Below the pieces are notes generated by a model, which worked only from the letters and a program-made list of their open reading frames with translations, searched no databases and was not told where the DNA came from. Positions 8,412 to 15,271 of a stretch of 17,555 nt of DNA are shown piece after piece. Origin of the DNA: Pseudomonadota bacterium (lineage in GTDB: Bacteria; Pseudomonadota; Alphaproteobacteria; Rhizobiales; Kaistiaceae); the NCBI GenBank assembly GCA_023391905.1, contig JAEWAD010000142.1:1-17555 (forward strand), in the 5' to 3' direction. A program made the translations under genes and the position numbers. Within the stretch, counting starts at the first letter, position 1; every line of letters starts with the position of its first letter.

Positions 8412-10094
8412 TCAATCGACCTCATATCTCGGCAGGCGGTCGATGGCGTTGGCCTTCGCGATGACCGAGACCTCGCCGTACTCCTCGGCCACGCTCCGTG
8501 CGGCATGTCCCTGGATGGCATCACGTACGCCCGGATCGATGCCCATGTCGCGACAGACCGTCTTGAAGCGGTGACGCCAGCCGTGATTGGGAGCGACGCG
8601 CGGGTCGGTGAAGACCTCGCGCACGAACTCCGCCAGGCGGTTCTTCACGCCCTGGAGCGGTCCCTGAACGTCGCCGTCCTTCGCCGGGATGAGGAAGAGC
8701 GGACCCGGCTTCGCCTTGTTCACGAAATCGATGAAGCCCTGCTCGATGAGATGGGCGTGCAGCGGGACATCGCGTGCTTCGTCAGTCTTGACCGTGCCGG
8801 CATCGGGCGTGATGTGGATGATCCAGCGGCCCGTTTTCTGCCGGATGTCCTGCTTGCGCAACTGCGCCAGTTCGCCCACGCGGCCGCCCGTATAGGCGCA
8901 GAGCCACGGCACCCAGCGCTTGGCTGCTGCTGTTGTCGGGCGCTCGCTGCCGCGCTGGTATGACGTGGCGTGTTTCAGGATGACGAGCGCCTCTTCGTCT
9001 GTGAAGCCTAGGCCACGCGTCCGCTTGGTTTTGCCGAGTTTCAGCGTGACGTCCGCAGCCGGATTAGTGGCGAGTTTTCGGTTTAGCACGGACCAGTCGA
9101 ACACGACCTTCAAGCCTGAGAGGTCGCTGCCCTTGACCGTCTTGGGCGAGATGGGCTTGCCGTTTCTCGGGTTGATTTCGGCGAGTCGTGCGTCCTTGAA
9201 GCTGATGACGTCCTCGGGAGTAACGCGCGATGCGTTCTCATGGCCGAGGTGCTTGATCAGCCGCAGCATCGTGTTGCGGTAGCTTTCATAGGTGCTGGGC
9301 TTGCGACCGGTTGCCTTGGCTTCCGTCCACCATCCCTCGACCAGGGCAGTGAGCGTGACGCTGCCCGCTGGGAGCGTAGGTTTGCTCGGGGCCGGCGTGG
9401 TTCGCTCTGCGGGCGGCTCGGGGCGTTGCCAGTCGGGATAACGGGCGGCGTGCGGGTCCGGGCTGTAGTCGCCTGAAGCACGCACGCTGAGCAGCGAGGC
9501 GGCCTTGTAGAGGGCGCTGACGAGCGCCTGGATAAATGCATCGCGACTTGGTCGCGCGAGCGTCACGCCTTCGGAGGCCAAGAAGGCGTCGATGTCGAAT
9601 ATGGCTGCGAGCGCTTGCTCTGCGGTGCGCGTTCCGTAGGAGGGGCGCATCTCGCCGTCATCGTCCGGTTCAAGATATTCGGCCACATCGGCGATGAGAG
9701 ACTGGAACATCGCCTAGTCGTGAAGCTGGCCCGGATCTTCCTCATTGTCGGCAATGAGCCGGCGATAGGCGATGCCTGCGAGTGCCTGGATCTGTTTGAA
9801 CGAGAGATCCAGCGGCCCGGTGCGCTCGGCCTTGAACAGCGCTTCGACCTGAGCCAGCGCGGCGGCATGTCGCACGGTAGTGAGCGCTTTGTCGGCGGTC
9901 TGCAGGGAGAAGGCGATGTGGACGCCGGCCTTGGAGCGAACCGGGATATCCGGCTGGTCGAGTTCGCCGCTCGGGAGTGAAAAACGAAGCATCCTGCCCT
10001 TCAGGCGATCAACGAGATCGGCTGGAACGCGGCGTACGAACTGATTGTTGAGAGACCCGGGCCGTTTGGTAGATCTGGCCATCTGCAGCACCAT
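8412..10094 (-). pseudogene. Tyrosine recombinase (DUF6538-type phage integrase) split by an amber codon
   Basis: One reading frame runs from the ATG at 10094 to the TGA at 8412-8414, interrupted only by TAG at 9714-9716 (codon 127). The N-terminal part (LNNQFVRRVPADLVDRLKGR) looks like the DUF6538 arm-type DNA-binding domain. The 432 residues from the ATG at 9710 carry the core-binding domain and complete catalytic domain. Numbered from that ATG these are R277 (GGRVGEL), K308 (TVKTDEARDVPL), H376 and R379 (HGWRHR), H402 (GHAARS) and the nucleophile Y411 (EEYGEV). The ATG at 9710 sits two codons after the TAG with no good ribosome binding site, so a truncated catalytic protein could arise only by re-initiation or suppression. 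The start at 10094 is chosen for AGGGGTG at 10101-10107; ATG 10082 and GTG 10103 are alternatives. Position beside the tRNA 3' end and orientation fit the integrase of this island. A sequencing error is the main alternative to a true nonsense mutation. Confidence 0.85.
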
Positions 10095-10100
10095 GTAGGG

Positions 10101-10124
10101 CACCCCTGTATGACAGTCGGGGTG
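10101..10124 (-). promoter_or_regulatory. Hairpin that would cover the integrase ribosome binding site
   Basis: CACCCC (10101-10106) and GGGGTG (10119-10124) are complementary, with further CTGT/ACAG pairing inside. On the minus-strand transcript the 3' arm contains the AGGGGTG that serves the integrase ATG at 10094. Folding would hide it and reduce translation. Read from sequence only; regulation is an inference. Confidence 0.4.
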
Positions 10125-10132
10125 GACTAAGC

Positions 10133-10157
10133 CCCTGATATCTCGAAAATATCAGGG
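10133..10157. repeat. Perfect 9-bp inverted repeat beside the attachment region
   Basis: CCCTGATAT (10133-10141) and ATATCAGGG (10149-10157) flank a 7-base loop, between the tRNA 3' end and the integrase start. It is AT-richer than its surroundings and lacks a following T-run on either strand. This position commonly holds recombinase or excisionase binding sites, or a weak tRNA terminator. Confidence 0.5.
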
Positions 10158-10180
10158 ACTTCAACGGTACTGTTGGGAAA

Positions 10181-10200
10181 TGGTGCCCAGAAGAGGACTC
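10181..10200 (-). other. Likely integration site (att) at the 3' end of tRNA-Leu
   Basis: The last bases of the tRNA (3' acceptor strand, discriminator and encoded CCA) face the integrase and defence genes. Tyrosine recombinases of this type usually recombine in the 3' part of a tRNA gene and restore it. No second copy of this sequence was found elsewhere in the window, so the other att and the exact core length cannot be fixed. Coordinates are nominal. Confidence 0.5.
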
Positions 10201-10265
10201 GAACCTCCACGACTTTCGTCACACGGACCTGAACCGTGCGCGTCTACCAATTCCGCCATCTGGGC
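10181..10265 (-). tRNA. tRNA-Leu, anticodon CAG
   Basis: The minus strand folds as a class II tRNA: acceptor stem GCCCAGA pairing with TCTGGGC, D-arm with TGGTAGACGC, anticodon loop TTCAGGT giving CAG, a long variable arm after it, T-arm GGTTCGAGTCC, discriminator A and an encoded CCA at 10181-10183. The long variable arm and CAG identify leucine. The gene appears intact despite serving as an integration target. Confidence 0.96.
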
Positions 10266-10274
10266 GCGGACGGA

Positions 10275-10303
10275 TGAATAAGGGGACCCCGTTGCCTTGT
10301 CAA
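10275..10303 (-). promoter_or_regulatory. Sigma70-type promoter of tRNA-Leu
   Basis: On the minus strand TTGACA (10298-10303), exactly the -35 consensus, is followed after 17 bases by TATTCA (10275-10280) as -10. The -10 ends 9 bases before the tRNA 5' end, so the leader would be only a few bases. With no strong terminator between the tRNA and the integrase, this promoter could also read into the integrase. Confidence 0.75.
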
Positions 10304-10366
10304 TCACGAGACGACGCGCTCGGTCGGGATAATTCGCGGCTGGGGAAAACTTCTGAGCCGCCTACA

Positions 10367-10384
10367 CCGTTCCGCCCGGAACGG
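10367..10384 (-). terminator. Hairpin downstream of the PfkB kinase gene, possible terminator
   Basis: CCGTTCC (10367-10373) and GGAACGG (10378-10384) form a perfect GC-rich 7-bp stem with a 4-base loop, about 80 bases past the kinase stop and upstream of the tRNA promoter. On the minus strand only a short TTTT occurs further downstream, so termination strength is doubtful. The rest of 10304-10465 shows nothing else I recognise. Confidence 0.4.
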
Positions 10385-10465
10385 CTCGTGTTCCCGGCCG
10401 CTGGCCCGGATCTCCTCCGGCGCGCGGCTGTCTCGCCCTCCGGTTTCCGCCGCCCGCGGACGCCC

Positions 10466-11467
10466 TCAGAGCGCGTAGCCGGACTGCCGCGCCAGGTCGA
10501 CCAGAGAGGTGGCCGGGCGCGGCCCGATATGGCTGATCACCTCGCCGGCGGCGAGCGCGCCGAGCGCCGCGGCGGTCTTGAGGTCGAGGCCCTTGGCGAC
10601 GGCATAGAGGAAGCCGGACGCGTAGAGGTCGCCCGCGCCGGTCGTGTCGACGACGTCCTCGACCACGGTGGCCGGCACGTGCGCGATGCCGTCCGGCGTC
10701 ACCACATAGGAGCCCTCGGCGCCGACGGTGACGGCGGCGATGCGGCAGTCGTTGCGGAGCGCCTTCAGCGCCGTGTTGAAGCTCGCCGTCTCGTAGAACG
10801 ACTTCAGCTCGACCTCGTTGGCGAACAGGATGTCGATCGTGCCGTCGCGCAGCAGGCGCGTGAAGTCGCCGCGGAAGCGGTCGACGCAGAAGGCGTCGGA
10901 GAGCGTCAGCGACACCTGGCGCCCGGCCTTGTGGGCGATGTCGGCCGCCTTGAAGAAGGCGTCGCGGGCGCTCGGCGCGTCCCACAGGAAGCCTTCGAAA
11001 TAGGTGATCTTGGTGTCGGAGAACAGCGCCGGGTCGATGTCGTCGGGCGTCAGCTCGTGGCAGGCGCCGAGATAGGTGTTCATCGTCCGCTCGCCATCCG
11101 GCGTGATGAAGATCATGCAGCGCGCGGTCGGCGCGCCGCCGACCAGCGGCGAGACGTCGAAGGTGGCGCCGATCGAGCGCATGTCGTGCCGGTAGACGGC
11201 GCCGAGGTCGTCGTCCGCCACCTTGCCGACGAAGGCGGTGGCGCCGCCGAGCGAAGCGATGCCGGCGACCGTGTTGCCGGCCGAGCCGCCCGAGGCGGAG
11301 ATCGCCGGGCCCATCGCGGCGTAGAGCCGCTGCGACTCGGTCATGTCGACCAGGCGCATCGCGCCCTTCACCAGTTGCTGATCGACGAGGAAGTTGTCTT
11401 CCGCCCGCGCCAGAATGTCGACGATCGCGTTTCCGATCCCGAGAACGTCGTAGCGGGCTTCCGTCAT
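10466..11467 (-). CDS. PfkB-family carbohydrate/nucleoside kinase (adenosine kinase-like)
   Basis: A 333-residue protein of normal length for the ribokinase/PfkB family. The N-terminal GIGNAIVDILA and the glycine-rich SGGSAGNTVAGIASLGG (59-75) form the substrate-binding part. The C-terminal signature DTTGAGDLYASGFLYA (274-289) contains the anion hole and catalytic base D280. Alphaproteobacterial homologues of this type are usually annotated as adenosine kinase, phosphorylating adenosine to AMP with ATP, but substrate cannot be read safely from sequence. The ATG at 11467 has AGGA about 9 bases upstream. The gene is single, divergent from the EI24 gene, and reads toward tRNA-Leu. GC content and codon use match the chromosomal genes to its right. 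Confidence 0.93.
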   Translation of the reverse strand: MTEARYDVLGIGNAIVDILARAEDNFLVDQQLVKGAMRLVDMTESQRLYAAMGPAISASGGSAGNTVAGIASLGGATAFVGKVADDDLGAVYRHDMRSIGATFDVSPLVGGAPTARCMIFITPDGERTMNTYLGACHELTPDDIDPALFSDTKITYFEGFLWDAPSARDAFFKAADIAHKAGRQVSLTLSDAFCVDRFRGDFTRLLRDGTIDILFANEVELKSFYETASFNTALKALRNDCRIAAVTVGAEGSYVVTPDGIAHVPATVVEDVVDTTGAGDLYASGFLYAVAKGLDLKTAAALGALAAGEVISHIGPRPATSLVDLARQSGYAL

Positions 11468-11510
11468 GGGTCTGTCCTGAATGGCAAAAGAGGATCAAGA
11501 AGAAGAGGCA

Positions 11511-11528
11511 GACGGCCAGTCGGCCGTC
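11511..11528. promoter_or_regulatory. 7-bp inverted repeat in the PfkB kinase leader
   Basis: GACGGCC (11511-11517) and GGCCGTC (11522-11528) with a 4-base loop lie between the candidate kinase promoter and its ATG. It could be an operator or leader hairpin; no evidence decides. Confidence 0.3.
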
Positions 11529-11544
11529 GCAGTGACGGAGCCGG

Positions 11545-11572
11545 ACTATACAGTCGGTCCTTCGCCGCGCAA
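11545..11572 (-). promoter_or_regulatory. Candidate promoter of the PfkB kinase gene
   Basis: On the minus strand TTGCGC (11567-11572) and TATAGT (11545-11550) are separated by 16 bases, in the 209-base divergent region before the kinase start. The -10 is good, the -35 only partial. No matching rightward promoter for the EI24 gene was evident. Confidence 0.4.
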
Positions 11573-11659
11573 CAGGACTCGCGCGGCGCCCGCGCGATTG
11601 CCTTGCGGCGCGGGCCTCGCCATCCTATCTGCCAACGTCGTTCCCCGGGGGATTTCCGC

Positions 11660-11677
11660 ATGATCGAGGCCGCTTGA
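11660..11677 (+). CDS. Five-codon leader ORF (MIEAA) from a duplicated start region
   Basis: ATG at 11660 opens MIEAA and stops with TGA at 11675-11677, which overlaps the next ATG (11677) as TGATG. GGGGGA lies about 7 bases before the 11660 ATG and so serves the leader rather than the main gene. The five residues equal the first five of the downstream protein because 11660-11676 and 11677-11693 are a near-identical 17-bp tandem duplication (two differences). Translation of the main gene may depend on re-initiation. Confidence 0.45.
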   Translation: MIEAA

Positions 11678-12354
11678 TGATCGAAGCAGCTTGGCTCGCG
11701 CTCACCGACATCTGGACGCCGCCCTTCCGCGCGGTGCTGTGGAAGTCGCTCGCCCTCACTTTGGCGCTGCTGATCCTGATCTGGTTCGGCCTGCAGGCGC
11801 TCGTGGTGATGTTCGCCGACTGGCCGAGCCAGCCCTGGATCCAGACCTCGGTCGCTGTTGTCACCGGCTTCGGGCTGATTGTCGGCCTTGGCTTCCTGAT
11901 CGCGCCGGTCTCGGCGCTGATGGCCGGCCTCTTCTCCGACGACATCGCGGCGGTGGTCGAGGCGACGCACTATCCGCAGGACCCGCCGGGCCGGGGCCTG
12001 CCGTTCTTCAAGGGCCTCGCCGCGACGCTCGGCTTCACCGCCACGGTGATCCTCGTCAACCTCGTCTGCCTGCTCCTGCTGCTGATCCCCGGCGTCAATC
12101 TCGTCGCCTTCTTCATCGGCAATGGCTATCTGCTCGGCCGCGAATTCTTCGAACAGGCGGCGGCGCGCTTCCGCCCGGTCGAGGCGGCGCGCGAGCTCCG
12201 GCGCCAGAACGCGGGGCTGGTGCTCGTCGGCGGCTTCGTCATCGCGCTGTTCCTGGCAATCCCGATCCTCAACCTTTTGACGCCGCTCTTCGCGACGGCG
12301 TTCATGACGCATCTCAACAAGCGCGTGACGGGTTCCCGTCCCGTCGGAAACTAG
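11677..12354 (+). CDS. EI24/CysZ-like membrane protein
   Basis: A 225-residue integral membrane protein. Hydrophobic stretches lie at about residues 24-45, 57-86, 113-155 (long enough for two helices) and 183-217, with the conserved EI24-family features IPGVNLVAFFIGNGYLLGREFFE and AFMTHL. The family includes the sulfate permease CysZ, and alphaproteobacterial members are often called sulfate transporter family proteins. Transport of sulfate is not shown here and no sulfur-assimilation gene is adjacent. ATG 11677 is preferred over TTG 11674 and over the ATG at 11660, which runs into a stop after five codons. The gene is followed after 45 bases by the DUF2214 gene on the same strand, probably one transcript. 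Confidence 0.88.
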   Translation: MIEAAWLALTDIWTPPFRAVLWKSLALTLALLILIWFGLQALVVMFADWPSQPWIQTSVAVVTGFGLIVGLGFLIAPVSALMAGLFSDDIAAVVEATHYPQDPPGRGLPFFKGLAATLGFTATVILVNLVCLLLLLIPGVNLVAFFIGNGYLLGREFFEQAAARFRPVEAARELRRQNAGLVLVGGFVIALFLAIPILNLLTPLFATAFMTHLNKRVTGSRPVGN

Positions 12355-12399
12355 GCAAGATCGCCGCGTCCCGAGCCAGCCACACCACGGGGGAACGCC

Positions 12400-12852
12400 A
12401 TGCTCGCCGACCTTTTGCTCGCCATCGGCCATTTCCTGATCGTCTTCGCCATCGTCACCCTGCTCGCGATGGAGCTGATGCTGCTGAAGCCCGGCCTCTC
12501 CGGCGCGGCGATCGAGAAGCTCGGCCGCGTCGACGCGCTCTATGGCGGCGTCGCGATGCTTTTGATCGCAATCGGCTTCGGCCGCGTCTTCCTCGGCCTG
12601 AAAGGCTCGGAGTTCTACACCCACAACTGGCTGTTCTGGGCCAAGATCGCCGCCTTCGTGGCGATGGGGCTGCTGTCGATCCGGCCGACGCGGGCGATCC
12701 TCGCCTGGCGCCGGCAGGCGAAGGCGGATCCGTCCTTCGCCCCGGGCGCGGCCGAGATCGCGGCGACGCGGCGCATGGTGCATGCCGAGACGGCGGCGCT
12801 GGTGCTGGTCGCGATCTTCGCGTCCATGATGGCGCGCGGCATCGGGCTCTGA
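12400..12852 (+). CDS. DUF2214 family membrane protein
   Basis: A 150-residue protein with four predicted membrane segments (about 3-28, 45-67, 78-97 and 128-149). The arrangement HFLIVFAIVTLLAMELMLLKPGL, then LYGGVAMLLIAIGFGRVFLGLKG, FYTHNWLFWAKIAAFVAMGLLSI and a final MVHAETAALVLVAIFASMMARGIG is typical of DUF2214, whose function is unknown. The conserved histidines in the first and last helices would allow cofactor binding, which is my inference. GGGGGAA stands about 6 bases before the ATG. It ends just before a block of palindromic elements. Confidence 0.85.
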   Translation: MLADLLLAIGHFLIVFAIVTLLAMELMLLKPGLSGAAIEKLGRVDALYGGVAMLLIAIGFGRVFLGLKGSEFYTHNWLFWAKIAAFVAMGLLSIRPTRAILAWRRQAKADPSFAPGAAEIAATRRMVHAETAALVLVAIFASMMARGIGL

Positions 12853-12863
12853 GGGCCACCATG

Positions 12864-12975
12864 CTCGCCGTCATCCCGGGCGAAGAGCCGGGTCCATCCT
12901 TCCGTGACATCGGGCGATTCGCGCGGCGAAGGCCTCGGCCGCATGGATCCTCGCTTTCGCGAGGATGACGGCGAG
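12864..12975. repeat. Palindromic intergenic element bounded by 13-bp perfect inverted repeats
   Basis: CTCGCCGTCATCC (12864-12876) and GGATGACGGCGAG (12963-12975) are exact inverted copies. Inside lie a second hairpin ATCCTCGC/GCGAGGAT (12947-12954, 12959-12966) and a CCGGG-rich one near 12875-12892. The wording GTCATCCCGGGC...CCGGGTCC is typical of dispersed REP-like elements of Hyphomicrobiales. It lies between convergent genes (DUF2214 and nth) and may act as a bidirectional terminator. Confidence 0.75.
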
Positions 12976-13005
12976 GGTGTGATGGCCGTCCGGACACCCT
13001 GGACC

Positions 13006-13046
13006 CTCCTTCGAGGCCCGGCTTCGTCGGGCACCTCCGGATGAGG
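13006..13046. repeat. Second dispersed palindromic element
   Basis: The CCTTCGAGGCCCG...CGGGCACCTCCGGATGAGG pattern, with stem GCCCG (13016-13020)/CGGGC (13028-13032) extended by GAGG/CCTC, matches in style a repeat family common between genes in this bacterial group. Together with the preceding element it fills the 223 bases between DUF2214 and nth; I see no gene there. Confidence 0.6.
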
Positions 13047-13075
13047 ACCGAGCCGGGGCTGCCGGCGGCGCCCCT

Positions 13076-13780
13076 TCAGGCGATCGTCTTGTCGGGATAG
13101 CGGCAGAGGTCGTTGATGAGGCAGACGGCGCAGTCGGGCTTGCGCGCCTTGCAGACATAGCGGCCGTGCAGGATCAGCCAGTGATGCGCGTGCAGCATGT
13201 ATTTCGCCGGGATGATCCGGTTCAGCTCCTTCTCGACGGCGTCGACCGTCTTGCCCGGCGCCAGGCCGGTGCGGTTGCCGATCCGGAAGATATGCGTGTC
13301 GACGGCGATGGTCGGGTGGCCGAAGGCGATGTTCAGCACGACATTCGCCGTCTTGCGGCCGACGCCGGGCAGCGCCTCGAGCGCGGCGCGGTCGTCCGGC
13401 ACCTCGCCGCCATGGAGCTCGACCAGCATCCGCGACAGGCCGATGACGTTCTTCGCCTTGGTGCGGTAGAGGCCGATCGTCTTGATGTGGTCGCTGACTT
13501 GTTCCTCGCCGAGCGCCAGCATCTTGGCCGGCGTGTCGGCGATGGCGAACAGCGCCCGCGTCGCCTTGTTGACGCCGGCGTCGGTCGCCTGCGCCGACAG
13601 CACGACGGCGACGAGCAGCGTGAACGTGTTGACGCTCTCGAGCTCGCCCTGTGGCTCGGGATCGCGCGCCTGGAAGCGGGCGAACACCTCTTCCACCTCG
13701 GCCCTGGTGAAGCGCTTCGGCGGGCGCGCGGCCTTTCGGCGCGGCGGCGGGGCGGGGGGAAGGTGCTGCGGATCGGACAT
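13076..13780 (-). CDS. nth: Endonuclease III, base-excision repair glycosylase/AP lyase
   Basis: A 234-residue enzyme that removes oxidised pyrimidines from DNA and nicks the abasic site. The helix-hairpin-helix LPGVGRKTA (137-145) contains the catalytic lysine K143, the catalytic aspartate is D161 in AVDTHIFR, and the C-terminal [4Fe-4S] cluster ligands are C210-x6-C217-x2-C220-x5-C226. All key residues are present. The first 20 residues form a Pro/Arg-rich extension beyond the E. coli enzyme, common in alphaproteobacteria. ATG 13780 is chosen for the AGAGGA just upstream; in-frame starts at 13804 and 13816 would overlap the divergent DUF2244 gene. It reads away from that gene, with 22 bases between the two starts. 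Confidence 0.97.
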   Translation of the reverse strand: MSDPQHLPPAPPPRRKAARPPKRFTRAEVEEVFARFQARDPEPQGELESVNTFTLLVAVVLSAQATDAGVNKATRALFAIADTPAKMLALGEEQVSDHIKTIGLYRTKAKNVIGLSRMLVELHGGEVPDDRAALEALPGVGRKTANVVLNIAFGHPTIAVDTHIFRIGNRTGLAPGKTVDAVEKELNRIIPAKYMLHAHHWLILHGRYVCKARKPDCAVCLINDLCRYPDKTIA

Positions 13781-13802
13781 GCATCCTCTATACTGACGAG
13801 CC

Positions 13803-14309
13803 ATGAGTGACCGCAATGTCGAGATGGATGCCGGACCTCAGCGTGACGAACTCCTGTTCCACGCAACGCTGAAGCCGTATCGCTCGCTGTCGCCGCGCGG
13901 CTTCGCGGCGCTCCTCATGTTCGTCGGCGCCACCTGCTTCCTGAGCGGGCTCCTGTTCTGGTCGATGGGCGCCTGGCCGATCGCCTTCTTCTTCGGCCTC
14001 GACCTCCTGATCATCCAGTTCGCCTTCAAGATGAACTATCGCGCCGCGCGCGCCTGCGAGATCGTCGAGCTGAGCCGTGACCGCCTGACCGTGTGCCGGA
14101 TCGCCGCGAACGGCCGCGCCGAGGATTTCGCCTTCAATCCCTATTGGGCGAAGCTCGAGGTCGATCGCCACGAGGAGTTTGGCATCACGCGCATGGTGCT
14201 GGCCTCGCATGGCCGCCGCCTTTCGATCGGCGGCTTCCTCAATCCGGACGATCGCGAGAGCTTCGCCGCGGCCTTTTCCAAGGCGCTCGCCTCGGCCCGC
14301 CACGCCTGA
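13803..14309 (+). CDS. DUF2244 family membrane protein
   Basis: A 168-residue protein with the DUF2244 pattern: FHATLKPYRSLSPRGF followed by two adjacent membrane helices (about 33-53 and 58-75), then a soluble domain (EIVELSRDRLTVCRI, FNPYWAKLEVDR, GRRLSIGGFLNPDDRESFAAAFSKAL) resembling a small PH-like beta domain. Function is unknown; it is often found beside nth in Hyphomicrobiales. ATG 13803 lies 22 bases from the nth start on the other strand and no good ribosome binding site is visible, so promoters must overlap or lie within the opposite gene. Confidence 0.88.
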   Translation: MSDRNVEMDAGPQRDELLFHATLKPYRSLSPRGFAALLMFVGATCFLSGLLFWSMGAWPIAFFFGLDLLIIQFAFKMNYRAARACEIVELSRDRLTVCRIAANGRAEDFAFNPYWAKLEVDRHEEFGITRMVLASHGRRLSIGGFLNPDDRESFAAAFSKALASARHA

Positions 14310-14389
14310 GGATGTCGATCCGCACTTGAACAGCGGCCGGCTTCGGCGATATTCCCCGCAATCACATCGGAGCGACGCACGGGGTGAGC

Positions 14390-15271
14390 ATGGCCGACGG
14401 CAATCTCTTCATTTTCGGCATGGGTTTTTCCGGCCTCGCCACGGCGCGCCTTGTCCGCGGCGACTATGCCTCGATCGGCGCCACGGTGCGCACCGAGGAG
14501 AAGGCGGCGGCGCTCCGGGCCGAGGGCATCGACGCCCATGTCTTCGACGGCGAGACGGTGTCGGACGCGCTGGTCGCGGCGGTGAAGCGGGCGACGCACG
14601 TCATCCAGTCGATCCCGCCGGGCACGGCTGGCGATCCGGTGATCACGCTCTTGCGCGACGCGCTGGTCAGCGCGGAGAGGCTCGCCTGGATCGGCTATCT
14701 CTCCACCGTCGGCGTCTATGGCGACCATGATGGCGGCTGGGTCGACGAGACGACCGAGCCCAATCCGCTCTCGGGCCGCTCCGTCGAGCGCGTGCGCGCC
14801 GAGGCGGAGTGGCGCATCCTCGGCGACGAGCGCGGCATCCCCGTCGCGCTCATGCGCCTGTCGGGCATCTACGGTCCCGGCCGCAACGCGCTGGTGCAGC
14901 TCGCCGAAGGCACGGCGCGGCGGCTGGTCAAGCCCGGCCAGATCTTCAACCGCATCCATGTGGCCGACATCGCGACGGCGGTCGCCGCCGCCGCGGCGCA
15001 AAAGGCGTCCGGCGTCTTCAACGTCACCGACGACGAGCCGGCGCCGCCGCAGGACGTCGTCGCCTATGCGGCCGAGCTTGCCGGCTATCCGTTGCCGCCG
15101 GAGATCGATTTCGCCACCGCGGACCTGCCGCCGATGGTCCGCTCCTTCTATGGCGAGAACAAGCGCGTCGGAAACGGCCGCCTCGCCGCCGATCTCGGCA
15201 TCACGCTCGCTTATCCGACCTATCGCGAGGGCATCGCGGCGCTCTGGAAGGACGGCAGCTGGCGCGGCTGA
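14390..15271 (+). CDS. Atypical SDR, NAD(P)-dependent epimerase/dehydratase-like (YeeZ-like)
   Basis: A 293-residue Rossmann-fold protein. The nucleotide-binding FIFGMGFSGLATARLV is at the N-terminus, followed by IQSIPPG, YLSTVGVYGDHDGGWVDE, MRLSGIYGPGRN and the FNRIHVADIATAV segment characteristic of extended/atypical SDRs. The usual catalytic YxxxK is not present where expected (the region reads PLSGRSVERVRAEAEW), which places it with atypical SDRs such as YeeZ; substrate is unknown. ATG 14390 is preferred because GGGGTGA precedes it; the GTG at 14384 lies inside that ribosome binding site. The stop directly abuts the stop of the convergent glycosyltransferase gene. Confidence 0.88.
   Translation: MADGNLFIFGMGFSGLATARLVRGDYASIGATVRTEEKAAALRAEGIDAHVFDGETVSDALVAAVKRATHVIQSIPPGTAGDPVITLLRDALVSAERLAWIGYLSTVGVYGDHDGGWVDETTEPNPLSGRSVERVRAEAEWRILGDERGIPVALMRLSGIYGPGRNALVQLAEGTARRLVKPGQIFNRIHVADIATAVAAAAAQKASGVFNVTDDEPAPPQDVVAYAAELAGYPLPPEIDFATADLPPMVRSFYGENKRVGNGRLAADLGITLAYPTYREGIAALWKDGSWRG

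Noticed and set aside
9714..10094. N-terminal integrase part as an independent small gene (for example an excisionase)
   Set aside because: It is in the same frame as the catalytic part, separated by one stop codon only, and resembles the DUF6538 N-terminal domain of such integrases.
1..10180. Second attachment site matching the tRNA-Leu 3' end
   Set aside because: No convincing repeat of the tRNA 3' sequence was found by eye in the left part; it probably lies outside the window.
10274..11677. Long open frame of 467 codons on the plus strand
   Set aside because: It lies antisense to the PfkB kinase, which has all family motifs. The translation is Arg/Gly/Ala-rich with no domain, as expected for a shadow frame in high-GC DNA.
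11464..12783. Open frame of 439 codons on the minus strand, rich in Glu, Arg and Gln
   Set aside because: Antisense to two recognised genes; the charged low-complexity composition mirrors hydrophobic codons on the other strand.
11691..12968. Open frame of 425 codons on the plus strand overlapping the EI24 and DUF2214 genes
   Set aside because: It is an alternative frame across two recognised membrane-protein genes and their gap; the composition is Arg/Pro-rich and low-complexity.
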